A DNA stretch of 44,540 bases, from contig NZ_QPLJ01000028.1 in the NCBI RefSeq assembly GCF_003340555.1, forward strand, positions 1 through 44,540, written 5' to 3'. Made by a program: the position numbers and the translations under genes. Positions 16,737-24,912 of the stretch are shown one piece after another. The notes beneath the pieces are model-generated. The model was not told where the DNA came from, did not search any database, and saw nothing but the letters and a program-made list of their open reading frames with translations. Within the stretch, counting starts at the first letter, position 1, and each line of letters begins with the position of its first letter. This DNA comes from Jannaschia formosa (GTDB lineage: Bacteria > Pseudomonadota > Alphaproteobacteria > Rhodobacterales > Rhodobacteraceae).

Positions 16737-17357
16737 TTAGGTCGGACGCCCAGCGCCGAGGAAGGTGAAGGCGCCGATTTTCGGAACGCCGGCAAGGTAG
16801 CCAGTCTCGAGCGTCTCAAGCGTGAAGCCTGCAATCTTGATGGCCCGGTCGGGACGGCGGTTGATGTTGCATCCGGCGCCGAGGCAGCGGTTGAGTCCGT
16901 TCAGGCGGTCCTGCCAACGGCGGACGCGCCCGTTTGGAGCGGCGCCGTGCTCGCAGAAAAGAAGCCGGCCGCCGGGCTTCAGAACACGCCGGATCTCGGC
17001 GAGCGCCCTCTGTTCATGCGGCACGGTGCAGAGCGTGTAGGTCGTGAGCACAGTGTCGACGGAGGCATTTTCGAGCGGGATTGCCTCGGCTGATGCGGCG
17101 AGCCAGTCCGGCCCGACCGGCGCATCAGCGATTCGGGGCTGGGCCAGCCGGCGCATGGCGGCGTCAGGCTCCAGGGCCCAGAGATGCGAAACGCGCGCGG
17201 GGTCGTAGAAGGGCAGGTTCAGGCCCGAGCCCGCGCCGATCTCCAGCACGCGACCCTCGGCCTCGGGCACGATGCGCCGGCGGTTCGGCGTGACGGCGTT
17301 GCCGCCGCAGGACCAGTCGATGAGGCGGGGGGCAATATGCCGATCGTAGAAGGACAT
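16737..17357 (-). CDS. Class I SAM-dependent methyltransferase
   Basis: 206 residues. Motif I is 'VLEIGAGSGLNLPFY' (residues 37-51), motif II the acidic 'ALEPD', motif IV 'VDTVLTTYTLCTVP', and post-I/VI 'EIRRVLKPGGRLLFCEHG', as in the UbiE/Methyltransf_11 group. Cys-rich 'NRCLGAGCNINR' in the C-terminal third is typical of a subgroup of this family. Substrate unknown; small-molecule methylation is most likely. It is the first gene after tetR, with a palindrome in the 54-bp gap. Confidence 0.88.
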   Translation of the reverse strand: MSFYDRHIAPRLIDWSCGGNAVTPNRRRIVPEAEGRVLEIGAGSGLNLPFYDPARVSHLWALEPDAAMRRLAQPRIADAPVGPDWLAASAEAIPLENASVDTVLTTYTLCTVPHEQRALAEIRRVLKPGGRLLFCEHGAAPNGRVRRWQDRLNGLNRCLGAGCNINRRPDRAIKIAGFTLETLETGYLAGVPKIGAFTFLGAGRPT

Positions 17358-17376
17358 TTTCGATCTCCATATAAAT

Positions 17377-17388
17377 ACGGACGTCCGT
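17377..17388. promoter_or_regulatory. Probable TetR operator
   Basis: ACGGACGTCCGT is a perfect 12-bp palindrome in the gap between tetR and the methyltransferase gene, directly upstream of the methyltransferase start. The half-site ACGGAC recurs upstream of tetR at 18010. Confidence 0.6.
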
Positions 17389-17411
17389 CCGCTTTTTTGG
17401 GCAAAAAAGAG

Positions 17412-17993
17412 TCAGCCGAAGCGCATCATCTTGAGCGCCGTGCCAAATGCCGGAAGGTCCACTTCCTCGCCCAGCGCGAGTGACATCACGAGGCCTTGGT
17501 AGGTGGTGTAGATGAGGTCTGCCAGCACCGGCGCGGGATGCGCCTGCCAACTCGGCTCGGACGCCTGCTTCCGCTCAACGAGCCGGACAAGTGCCGCCTT
17601 GATTGCGGCGCGGTTCTTCAGGACGGACCGGCGCACGTCGTCGTTCGCAAGCGCCTCGGTCACGATCATGATGTCGACGCGCGGCACAGGCGTGTTTGCC
17701 AGGCCTTGAAGCTCCGTAAAGAAGTAGTCGATCACCTCCTCGAGACGCCTGCCGTCAGCGCCCTGCGCATCGAAGGCCGACAGCGCATCGCCCATGCCCG
17801 CCTCGGTCACCGCGAGGATGATGTCGTCTTTCGACTGAAAGTAGTTGTAGACAGCCCCGGCGCTCAGGCCCGCCTCTCGGAAGACGTCGCGGAGAGTGGC
17901 GCGCGACAGGCCCTTCTCGGCGAATACGCGCATCGCTGCCGCAACGATCTGCGCGCGACGTTCCTGCATGGCTTCCGGTGCAACCTTCGGCAT
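17412..17993 (-). CDS. TetR-family transcriptional regulator
   Basis: 193 residues from ATG 17993. Residues 12-58 form the TetR helix-turn-helix: 'RRAQIVAAAMRVFAEKG' then 'ATLRDVFREAGLSAGAVYNYF' in two stretches, ending 'SKDDI'. The C-terminal ligand domain resembles TetR_C_6-like members but is not diagnostic. An upstream extension to 18287 is open but runs back across the csoR promoter and is rejected. Sites with shared ACGGAC half-sites before itself and before the methyltransferase imply autoregulation and control of the three downstream genes. Confidence 0.88.
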   Translation of the reverse strand: MPKVAPEAMQERRAQIVAAAMRVFAEKGLSRATLRDVFREAGLSAGAVYNYFQSKDDIILAVTEAGMGDALSAFDAQGADGRRLEEVIDYFFTELQGLANTPVPRVDIMIVTEALANDDVRRSVLKNRAAIKAALVRLVERKQASEPSWQAHPAPVLADLIYTTYQGLVMSLALGEEVDLPAFGTALKMMRFG

Positions 17994-18009
17994 CGACTCA
18001 CTCCCTAAA

Positions 18010-18024
18010 ACGGACAACCGTCCT
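18010..18024. promoter_or_regulatory. Second probable TetR operator, upstream of tetR
   Basis: ACGGACAACCGTCCT contains GGAC-AACC-GTCC, an interrupted version of the palindrome at 17377-17388, 17 bp upstream of the tetR start codon. This fits autorepression. Confidence 0.5.
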
Positions 18025-18127
18025 ATAATCCGGCAGCGGGCGGACGGCAAGCGGCAGAATGATATTCCCATTCGCGGCTGGGGAGCGCCGAAGACACGCG
18101 TCCGCAAGCAGATCCAGCCAACTCGGC

Positions 18128-18189
18128 TATACCCGGCCGGGGTATATTGACACAGAACGGAATCAGTACAATATACCCCCCACGGGTAT
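18128..18189 (+). promoter_or_regulatory. csoR promoter with two operator palindromes
   Basis: Two inverted repeats of the TACCC-n-GGGTA type occupy 18128-18146 and 18173-18189, the form expected for CsoR/RcnR-family repressors. Between them lies TTGACA (18147-18152) and, 17 bp on, an AATATA -10-like hexamer (18170-18175) that overlaps the second repeat. Repressor binding would block both promoter elements. Confidence 0.7.
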
Positions 18190-18204
18190 TTGCAGGACAG
18201 TGAA

Positions 18205-18486
18205 ATGACGCAACACGACGACAGGCGCGAAGCCAAACTGAAGCGCCTCAACCGCATTGCAGGGCAGGTGCAGGGCATTGCGCGCATGGTGGCGGAGGAC
18301 CGCTACTGCATGGACATCCTTACGCAGATCCAGGCGGTGAAGGCGGCGCTGGCGAAGGCCGAGGGCGAAATCCTGCGCGACCACGCGGCCCATTGCGTGT
18401 CCGAAGCCATCACCGCCGGTGACGCGCCCGCAACCAAGCAGAAGCTCGACGAGCTTATTGACCTTTTCGACAGGAGCCGCCGCTGA
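18205..18486 (+). CDS. CsoR/FrmR-family metal- or thiol-sensing repressor
   Basis: 93 residues from ATG 18205. It is an all-helical DUF156 protein: 'LKRLNRIAGQVQGIARM', 'RYCMDILTQIQAVKAAL' and 'DHAAHCV'. Ligand residues C35, H60 and C64 keep the C-x24-H-x3-C spacing of copper-sensing CsoR, unlike FrmR/RcnR (which need an N-terminal His/Pro and lack the last Cys). Persulfide sensing by CstR, which uses two Cys, cannot be excluded. Two cognate-looking operators overlap its promoter. The next gene starts 23 bp downstream and is probably co-regulated. Confidence 0.85.
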   Translation: MTQHDDRREAKLKRLNRIAGQVQGIARMVAEDRYCMDILTQIQAVKAALAKAEGEILRDHAAHCVSEAITAGDAPATKQKLDELIDLFDRSRR

Positions 18487-18509
18487 GCGCGGTAAGACAG
18501 GAGACGGAC

Positions 18510-19295
18510 ATGACGACCGCAACAACTGACCTCGAAATGAGGGGCGACAGCTCTGCGAAGCACGCCGTGATCTGGCGCATGGCAATGCCGGAGCATGTCT
18601 GCCCCTCGGGCCTCAAGGCGCTCCACCTCCTCAAGCGGAAAGGCTTCCAGGTGGAGGACCACCCGCTCCGCTCGCGCGAGGAGACCGACGCCTTCAAGGA
18701 CCGCCACGGCGTCGCCACGACGCCTCAGATCTGGATCGAGGGCGCGCGCGTCGGCGGCCATGACGACCTCCGCCGACATCTCGGTCTCGCCGTCCACGAC
18801 CCGAAGGCGACGACCTACATGCCGGTGATCGCGATCTTCGCGATGGCAGCCGCGCTGGCCTTCGCCGTCGCGTGGGCCATGGGCGGCGCCGCGGCGCTCC
18901 TGTCGCTGCACACGCTCCAGTATTTCCTCGGCTTCGCGACCGCTATCCTCGCACTCCAGAAGCTCAGGGACGTCGAGGGGTTCGTGAACGGCTTTCTGGG
19001 CTACGATCTCCTCGCGCAGCGCTGGCCGCGCTATGCCTATGTCTACCCCTGGGCCGAGGCACTGGTCGGCTTGCTCATGATCGCCGGTGCGCTGATCTGG
19101 CTTATGGTGCCCGTGGCGTTCGTCATCGGGGGCATCGGCGCGGTGTCTGTCTACAAGGCAGTCTATGTCGACCGGCGCGAGCTCAAGTGCGCCTGCGTGG
19201 GCGGAAACTCGAACGTGCCGCTCGGCTTCGTCTCGCTCACCGAGAACCTCGTCATGGTCGGCATGGCTGTCTGGATGGCCCTCTGGATGTTGTGA
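18510..19295 (+). CDS. Glutaredoxin-MauE/DoxX fusion membrane protein
   Basis: 261 residues. Residues about 18-95 form a glutaredoxin-like domain with a single active Cys in 'VCPSG' (C31), the cis-Pro motif 'VATTPQIWIEG' and the GG of 'ARVGGHDDL'. Residues 100-261 are four membrane helices of MauE/DoxX type, ending with 'LKCACVGGNSNVPLGF', whose Cys pair is characteristic of this branch. A redox relay across the inner membrane is likely. Coupled to a CsoR-type gene, it fits a copper or sulfur-stress role, which is inference. Start could also be the internal ATG at 18540. Confidence 0.82.
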   Translation: MTTATTDLEMRGDSSAKHAVIWRMAMPEHVCPSGLKALHLLKRKGFQVEDHPLRSREETDAFKDRHGVATTPQIWIEGARVGGHDDLRRHLGLAVHDPKATTYMPVIAIFAMAAALAFAVAWAMGGAAALLSLHTLQYFLGFATAILALQKLRDVEGFVNGFLGYDLLAQRWPRYAYVYPWAEALVGLLMIAGALIWLMVPVAFVIGGIGAVSVYKAVYVDRRELKCACVGGNSNVPLGFVSLTENLVMVGMAVWMALWML

Positions 19296-19318
19296 TCTGG
19301 CACGACATGACCGAAACG

Positions 19319-19349
19319 ATCCGGCGCCCTCATGGCGCCGGATTATTTT
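19319..19349 (+). terminator. Rho-independent terminator
   Basis: ATCCGGCGCC (19319-19328), loop CTCAT, and GGCGCCGGAT (19334-19343) form a perfect 10-bp stem followed by TATTTT. It ends the csoR operon and also spans the stop codon of the convergent gene. Confidence 0.88.
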
Positions 19350-19829
19350 CTTGCAGGGGGCAGCCGTCTCCCCTGACGGTGACCCACCGCTCAGCCGTAT
19401 CCCCGAACACCGCAACCTCGCCCGATCGGGCCATGCCGATGGCCGAGGCCACGCGCCTCGAGGCGGCGTTGTCCGGCGGGATGTAGCTTACGACGCGGGA
19501 AGACCGGACAGTGTCGAACGTATGCGCAAGGACGGCTGACGCCGCCTCTCGCGCATAGCCCTTACCCTGGTGCTCGGTAGCAATGGTCCAGGTCGCCTCG
19601 GGCTCCGGCCAGCCTTCGGGCTCGATGAGGCCGACGCTGCCGACGAAGGTGCCGGTTTTGCGGTTGCGCACCGCGAAGAGGCCGAAGCCCCGCAGCGCCC
19701 AATGCCCGAGGATGTTTGCGAGCCCGCCTTAAGCTTGCGCGCGCCGTTCAGCTTGAAGATCGGGCCAGAGAAGACCCGGAGCGAGGGGACGTCTCCCGCA
19801 TGCGAAGGTAGAATAACACGTTCAGACAT
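19330..19829 (-). pseudogene. Frameshifted GNAT acetyltransferase
   Basis: ATG 19829 with AGGGAA upstream opens a frame that reads 33 plausible codons (MSERVILPSHAGDVPS…), then GNAT homology continues in another frame from about 19735: 'HWALRGFGLFAVRNR', 'GSVGLIEPEGW', 'EHQGKGYAREAA' (the acetyl-CoA loop Q/RxxGxG/A) and 'ASRRVASAIGM'. A normal member has about 60 more residues before the first of these motifs, so there is a deletion as well as a +1 shift. It is the last gene of the AraC operon and overlaps the methyltransferase stop by 8 bp. Confidence 0.7.
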
Positions 19830-20805
19830 TTGTATTTCCCTTAGTCGTGCCATACGGCAGAGCGATCACGCAGGCGGTCTGGAAGCGGAATCCGTCGGGC
19901 GCAACGACGGGTAGTTCGCGACGCCGGACGAGCCACTGATCGGCGGGAAGAAGGTCTTCCAGAAACGGCAGCGCCGGCGCATAGCGGAAGCTGCCGCCGG
20001 GCTTCAGCGAAGCGAGGATGCGCATGTAGGTGCGGGCGTGGCGAGTTGCCGTCGTGTCGGGGCCGTGCAGATGCGCCCGAAACGCATGCAGGCTAAAGGA
20101 ATGGTGTGCAAGGATCGTGCCCCAGGCGGCCGGCGTGAAGCGAGCGTCATTCCAGTCGCCTCGGAACAAGTGACCGTTTGTCTCGCAGAGCGCGTCCAGG
20201 CCCCAGGCGTCGATCCGCCCGAGGCGGTGGAGTTCGTGAACCAGGGCGGCGTCTTCACCACAACCGAGATCGAGGACAGGGCCCGGCATGTCTGTCGGCG
20301 TGATGTCCAGGAGGCGGAGCTGCAAGCCCGGGCTGTAGTGGGCGCACAGGGGTTCATCAGCCGCCGTCGCGCCGGCCTCGCGGGAGGCGAGCAGAGCTCG
20401 GAGACGAGCCTGGTGCTTGCGGAGCAAGTTGGCAGCCTTTCGTTCGAATTGGGCTGCGGAGGGAAGTGCGTGTAGGAGATCAGCGTAGAGAGCCTGCGCT
20501 TCGCGATCCCAGTCCCGCGGGAACGCGAGATATTGGTTCCTGTGCATCATGTATCGAGTGAGGGCACGGCCCATCAACGCACCCAGTCGCTCCGCACCCT
20601 CACCCCGAAGTTCCTGCCAGAGCTCGGACGCGCCGTTGGTCAAGGAGGCCTGAAGCGAAGGCGTCAGGCAGACCAGAGCAGGCACGCCCGTGCGGATGGC
20701 CCACAGCGGCAGGTCGGCCGTTTCCGACAGACGCAGCGACAGCAGGTGCGCCGCAACCGGAAATGATCGGCGTATCTCTTCCCGATCCGGCGCAGCCACA
20801 GTCAT
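19822..20805 (-). CDS. SAM-dependent methyltransferase-like protein
   Basis: 327 residues. Residues 1-165 are helical with no recognised domain. Residues 170-300 form a class I methyltransferase core with motif I 'GPVLDLGCGEDAALVHEL', an acidic partner in 'WGLDALCETN', and 'ILASLKPGGSFRYAP'. The unusual 'HHSFSLHAFRAHLHGPDT' between motifs IV and V is seen in a subgroup of unknown function. It overlaps the DJ-1-like gene by ATGA at 20802-20805, so the two are coupled. Confidence 0.75.
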   Translation of the reverse strand: MTVAAPDREEIRRSFPVAAHLLSLRLSETADLPLWAIRTGVPALVCLTPSLQASLTNGASELWQELRGEGAERLGALMGRALTRYMMHRNQYLAFPRDWDREAQALYADLLHALPSAAQFERKAANLLRKHQARLRALLASREAGATAADEPLCAHYSPGLQLRLLDITPTDMPGPVLDLGCGEDAALVHELHRLGRIDAWGLDALCETNGHLFRGDWNDARFTPAAWGTILAHHSFSLHAFRAHLHGPDTTATRHARTYMRILASLKPGGSFRYAPALPFLEDLLPADQWLVRRRELPVVAPDGFRFQTACVIALPYGTTKGNTNV

Positions 20806-21584
20806 GCCGTAACGATCCGCAATGTTTGCGCCTCATCCACGAAGCGGGCAAGGCCGGCGCTAATCGCGGCTACCGTCTCGGCAGAAGCGGTCTCTGGCGA
20901 TCCACTGTCGAAAGGCGGTTCGGGATCGTATTCGGAGATCAGCTGGATTGCCCGCGCCGCCTCTTCTCCCCGCAGCTCGGCGGCAAGGGCCAGCCCGAAG
21001 TCGAGCCCCGCCGAAACTCCGCCGCCGGTGATGAGCCCGCCGTCTCGCACGACGCGGCCCGCCGTCGGGATCGCCTCAAACTGGGTGAGCAGGTCGCGGG
21101 CGATCCAATGCGAGGTGGCGCGCTTGCCGCGCAGCGCGCCGGCAACCCCGAGGATCAACGATCCGGTGCAGACACTGGTGACATAGCGGGCGCGCGCGGC
21201 ACGGTCGCGCACGAAGGCGATGGTGTCAGGGTCGCGCGCGGCGGCGATGGTGCCTCCCGTTCCTCCTGGAACGAACAGCAGCGTCAGATCCTTCGGGCAG
21301 GTCTCGAAGCTCATGGTGGGCTGAATCGCCAGACCGAGATCGCTCGGCACCGGGGCGAGCGACGGGTCAGCCGATACGAGTTCAACTCGAGCTCCGGTGG
21401 AGGCGAGGAAGTGATACGGCCCGACGAGGTCAAGGGCAGTCATGCGGGGATAGAGCAGCATCGCCACTACCTCGCTGGAGGTGTGGGTCTCCGGACTCTG
21501 CTGTCCACGGACTGCGGTGGCCAGAGACGGGGCGAGCGCGAGGCCCGCAATGGCATGAAGGGCGGCGCGGCGAGCGAGTTTCAT
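20802..21584 (-). CDS. DJ-1/PfpI-family protein with Tat-like signal
   Basis: 260 residues from ATG 21584 with AGGAG upstream. The N-terminus MKLARRAALHAIAG followed by a hydrophobic stretch and A-V-R-G-Q looks like a twin-arginine or Sec signal. The core has 'LYPRMTALDLVGPYHFLA', 'LFVPGGTGGT' and the nucleophile elbow 'TSVCTGSLILG' with the conserved Cys, then 'TSHWIARDLL', matching the isonitrile-hydratase/AraC-N DJ-1 branch. An extracytoplasmic DJ-1-like enzyme is unusual. Regulated by the adjacent AraC gene by inference. Confidence 0.85.
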   Translation of the reverse strand: MKLARRAALHAIAGLALAPSLATAVRGQQSPETHTSSEVVAMLLYPRMTALDLVGPYHFLASTGARVELVSADPSLAPVPSDLGLAIQPTMSFETCPKDLTLLFVPGGTGGTIAAARDPDTIAFVRDRAARARYVTSVCTGSLILGVAGALRGKRATSHWIARDLLTQFEAIPTAGRVVRDGGLITGGGVSAGLDFGLALAAELRGEEAARAIQLISEYDPEPPFDSGSPETASAETVAAISAGLARFVDEAQTLRIVTA

Positions 21585-21652
21585 GAACGTAGGCTCCTGT
21601 GAAGATGGAGCAGATCTACGGACTTTCCGGCGCCCGCGCTTGAACGAAGCAG

Positions 21653-22432
21653 CTAAGCGTCGGACCGGGCCAGTTCGAGCGCGGCGGCGGGCAACCCGAA
21701 CATCCGGTGGAACGTCCGGCTGAAATGCGCGGAATCGGCAAAGCCCGCCTGGTGCGCGGCAGCAGTCAGGCTGTCTCCGCGAGAAACCTGGGCCACTGCG
21801 CGCATGAGCCGCCGCCAGAGGAGAAAAGTCCGAAACGGCAGGCCCACCTGCTCGACGAAGAGATGGCTGAACCGGCTGGGCGACAGGCACGCGATGCGTG
21901 CCGCCTCCGCAAGGGCAGCGCTTTCTCCGTCGCGGCCCTCCATCCAATGGAGAACCCGCAAGATGCGCGGGTCGAGTGCGGCCTCTGCCTCCTCGTGCCC
22001 CAGGATGTGCTGAAGGATCTCCTGACCGATACCGGCAACGTCGGCTCCGAGTGGCGCGGGCGCGTCCCAGACTCGCGCAAGGACCTGTTCGAAACGAGGA
22101 TCGGGCGCCAGGCGGGCAATGGGCACCCCGCCGAGCAAGTGGCGCAGTCGCGCGCCTGCGCGACTTTCGGGCTCGACGAAAAGCAGCGCAATACGTCCCT
22201 CCGGTTCGATCGCGTGCGGAACATCCGGCCCGATCAGGATGACCGGTCCTTCGATCAGGCTATCCGGCGTGCGGATATTCGCGATGCCGCCCGCGGAAAG
22301 GGTGAGTTGGAACGCGTGGTGCGTGTGCATCCGGTTTACGCGCTGCTCCCCTTGCGGCAGCACGTCGAAGGTCCAGAGGCTCGCGCCTTCCCAGAGAACG
22401 ATCCGACCGTCTCTCGTAACTTTCGTCGCCAT
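21653..22432 (-). CDS. AraC-family transcriptional regulator
   Basis: 259 residues from ATG 22432 (an ATG at 22462 gives ten more residues and cannot be ruled out). The N-terminal half is a cupin sensor ('RMHTHHAFQLTLSAGG'). The C-terminal 100 residues hold two helix-turn-helices: 'IACLSPSRFSHLFVEQVGLP' and 'AAHQAGFADSAHFSRTFHRM', then 'FGLPAAALE'. This is the usual AraC/XylS layout. It is divergent from the YtkA-like/peroxidase genes and upstream of the DJ-1 operon, so it may control either side. Confidence 0.88.
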   Translation of the reverse strand: MATKVTRDGRIVLWEGASLWTFDVLPQGEQRVNRMHTHHAFQLTLSAGGIANIRTPDSLIEGPVILIGPDVPHAIEPEGRIALLFVEPESRAGARLRHLLGGVPIARLAPDPRFEQVLARVWDAPAPLGADVAGIGQEILQHILGHEEAEAALDPRILRVLHWMEGRDGESAALAEAARIACLSPSRFSHLFVEQVGLPFRTFLLWRRLMRAVAQVSRGDSLTAAAHQAGFADSAHFSRTFHRMFGLPAAALELARSDA

Positions 22433-22552
22433 CGATATTCTCTTCGCGAGGGCGCCCATCATTTACTGCCGGTCAATCTTTAGCCGTTCCGTTCAAGCGG
22501 CCCATCGAAACCGGCGGTATATGCGGCTCTTCAGTTACCCCTGGAGGCAACA

Positions 22553-22996
22553 ATGCCCTACTTTCCCACGCGCCGGGCAATTTTGTTCGGCATTCCGGTG
22601 CTCGTTCTCGCAACCGGCGTCGCCGCCGGATTTTTCTCTCGATCCGTTCCGAGCGATCTCGATCTGGCAATGTCCAAGGCGACCGCTTCCGGACTCTATC
22701 TCGCAGCGCTCGCGCCCGTGACCGAACCCGTCACCGTCGGTCCGATGCACTCCTGGACGGTGTCACTCACCGATGCTGCGGGCGCACCGATCGAGGCGGC
22801 GTCGATTTCCGTCGATGGCGGGATGCCCCAGCACGGGCACGGGCTGCCCACAGCTCCGGCCGTGACCCGCTCGATCGGCAAAGGGCAGTTCCTCATTGAG
22901 GGCATGAAGTTCAACATGTCCGGCTGGTGGGTGATCGACCTGAGCATCGACAGCGCGGCGGGTGCCGATACCGTCACGTTCAATCTCATGCTGTGA
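22553..22996 (+). CDS. YtkA/FixH-like exported protein
   Basis: 147 residues with GGAGG upstream of ATG 22553. An N-terminal hydrophobic segment (residues 8-28) anchors or exports it. The rest is a beta-sandwich of YtkA-like type: 'HSWTVSLTDAAGAPIEAASI', 'GGMPQHGHGLPTAP' (His/Met-rich, possible copper site), and 'MKFNMSGWWVIDLSI'. Such proteins often accompany copper or c-type cytochrome genes. Nine bp separate it from the peroxidase gene, so the two are an operon. Confidence 0.82.
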   Translation: MPYFPTRRAILFGIPVLVLATGVAAGFFSRSVPSDLDLAMSKATASGLYLAALAPVTEPVTVGPMHSWTVSLTDAAGAPIEAASISVDGGMPQHGHGLPTAPAVTRSIGKGQFLIEGMKFNMSGWWVIDLSIDSAAGADTVTFNLML

Positions 22997-23004
22997 GACC
23001 GGGG

Positions 23005-24408
23005 ATGCGCATACTCCTCCTGACAATTCCTGCGGTCGCCGTCGCGGGTTCGCTCGTCCTGGCTCTTCCGAGCGGTCAGCGCTGGAGCGAGACCGAGGTC
23101 GCGCTCGTGCGCTCCCTCTCGCTGGCTGCGCTGCCCGCGTCTCCGGTAGATCCCTCGAACCGGGTCGCCGACGATCCTCGTGCGGCCGAACTGGGCCGCG
23201 CCATCTTCTTCGACACCCGTTTCAGCGGAAACGGGAAGGTCGCCTGCGCCACTTGCCATCTTCCCGAACGCCAGTTCCAGGACGACCTGCCGCTCGGGCA
23301 GGGCATGGGCCGGACGGACCGACGGACCATGCCGCTGGCCGGCATGGCGCATGCCCCCTTTCTGTTCTGGGACGGGCGCAAGGACAGCCTGTGGTCGCAG
23401 GCCCTCGGTCCGCTCGAGAGCACGGTGGAGCACGGTGGAGACCGCACGCTTTATGCGCATCTCATGAAAGAGCATTACCGCATGGACTACGAGGCGATCT
23501 TCGGCCCATTGCCGGAGCTATCGGATCTTCCCCGCAGGGCCGGTCCGATCGCCGACCCGGCGGCCGCGACTGCGTGGGCGAAATTGGGCGAGGAGAACCG
23601 CGAGGCCGTCAATAAGGTCTTCGCCAATATCGGCAAGGCCGTCGCGAGCTACGAGCGAACAATCCTGCCGCCGGAGACGCGCTTCGATGCCTGGTTTGCT
23701 TCGAGCAAGTTCCCTGAGCCGGGCATCCTGAGCGAGGACGAGATCGCGGGGCTCCGGCTGTTCGTCGGCAAGGCCGAGTGCGTCAACTGCCACAACGGCC
23801 CGCTCCTGACCGACAACCACTTTCACAACACCGGCGTGCCGGCTCTGCGGGATCTCCCCGAGGATGCAGGGCGAGAAAGTGGCGCGCGTCACGTGCTCGA
23901 AGATCCGTTCAACTGCCTCGGTCCCTACAGCGACGCGGCTGAGAAGGACTGCACGGAGCTGCGTTTCATGGCCGAACCGGATCACGACATGCTGCGCGCG
24001 TTCAAGACGCCGTCCCTTCGCGGCGCCGCGGATCGGCCTCCCTACATGCACGCTGGGCAGATCGGAACGCTGGACGAAGTCCTATCACATTATATCGCGG
24101 CGCCCGCGGCTCCGGCTGGACATAGCGAGCTCCGGCCGCTGGATCTCGGCCAGAGGGAATTGAGCCAGCTCAAGGCGTTTCTTCAAACGCTCGATCCCAT
24201 CCCAGGCGGAGAGGAGGTCGACAGTCCTGCCCCGCCATCAGGCGCATCTGCTCACCAGGTGAGACTGCGTCGGCAAAGGCACGGGCCTCGGGCTCTCGAT
24301 GGTCCACGGGCTGGCCTCTCACCTGGGTGGTGGGCTTACGATCACCAGCCGACCGGGCCAGGGCACCACTGTGGACCTTTGGCTGCCCATCAGCGCCGTC
24401 GCCGTTGA
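23005..24408 (+). CDS. Di-haem cytochrome c peroxidase-like protein (3' end altered)
   Basis: 467 residues from ATG 23005. Signal peptide at residues 1-22. Two haem c motifs are present: CATCH (81-85) and CVNCH (259-263), the bacterial CCP/MauG arrangement, with 'FFDTRFSGNG' before the first and 'FHNTGVP' after the second. It should reduce H2O2 or act as a MauG-like oxidase in the periplasm. Family similarity ends near 24210 ('LKAFLQTLDPIPGG'). The last about 60 codons are Arg/His/Pro-rich and read out of frame through a histidine-kinase remnant, so the native stop was probably lost by a rearrangement. Confidence 0.85.
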   Translation: MRILLLTIPAVAVAGSLVLALPSGQRWSETEVALVRSLSLAALPASPVDPSNRVADDPRAAELGRAIFFDTRFSGNGKVACATCHLPERQFQDDLPLGQGMGRTDRRTMPLAGMAHAPFLFWDGRKDSLWSQALGPLESTVEHGGDRTLYAHLMKEHYRMDYEAIFGPLPELSDLPRRAGPIADPAAATAWAKLGEENREAVNKVFANIGKAVASYERTILPPETRFDAWFASSKFPEPGILSEDEIAGLRLFVGKAECVNCHNGPLLTDNHFHNTGVPALRDLPEDAGRESGARHVLEDPFNCLGPYSDAAEKDCTELRFMAEPDHDMLRAFKTPSLRGAADRPPYMHAGQIGTLDEVLSHYIAAPAAPAGHSELRPLDLGQRELSQLKAFLQTLDPIPGGEEVDSPAPPSGASAHQVRLRRQRHGPRALDGPRAGLSPGWWAYDHQPTGPGHHCGPLAAHQRRRR

Positions 24409-24808
24409 GACAGACAATAAGGGGCCAAGCACCATTACGTCCCACCAAGCGCTGGGCACGGCACTCCTTGTTGACGACGAGGACCTCGTGCGCCTGAGCA
24501 CGGCCGACATGCTGATGGACCTGGGCTACGAGGTAGTGGAGGCGGCCTCGGCCGAGGAGGCGCTGCGCCTCGTGGAGGAGGGTCTCGCGCCCGACCTCGT
24601 GGTCAGCGACCACCTTATGCCGGGCATGAGCGGCGTGGACTTGGCACGTAGCCTTCGCGCCCATCGACCCGACCTGCCGGCGCTCATCATCTCAGGCTAC
24701 GCCGAGATAGACGGGATCGCGCCCGGCTTCCCGCGGCTCACCAAGCCGTTCCAGGCCGGAGAGCGGGCCGCGAGCCTTGCCGCGCTGAGCCCCGCCGAAG
24801 CAAAGTAG
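24266..24808 (+). pseudogene. 3' fragment of a hybrid histidine kinase with receiver domain
   Basis: Starting at the G2 box 'GKGTGLGLSMVHGLA' (from 24272), the frame reads the end of a HATPase domain ('TTVDLWLP'), a short linker, then a receiver domain: 'ALLVDDEDLVR', phospho-acceptor D in 'LVVSDHLMPGMSG', 'IISGYA' and 'LTKPF'. The sensor, HisKA domain and N and G1 boxes are missing. A TGA lies just upstream in frame at 24260. A truncated product from ATG 24299 could be made but would lack kinase activity. Confidence 0.8.
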
Positions 24809-24912
24809 CCGCATGCAACGCAGCGGCGACCGCACATCGCACTTGCATGGTCGTGCAAAAATCAAAGTTTACGCAAATCCACTCTTGCAGGCTCATCTTG
24901 GGCTCTGCCTGT

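Noticed and set aside
17994-18287. N-terminal extension of the TetR regulator
   Set aside because: Would run through the csoR promoter and operators; the ATG at 17993 fits the family start.
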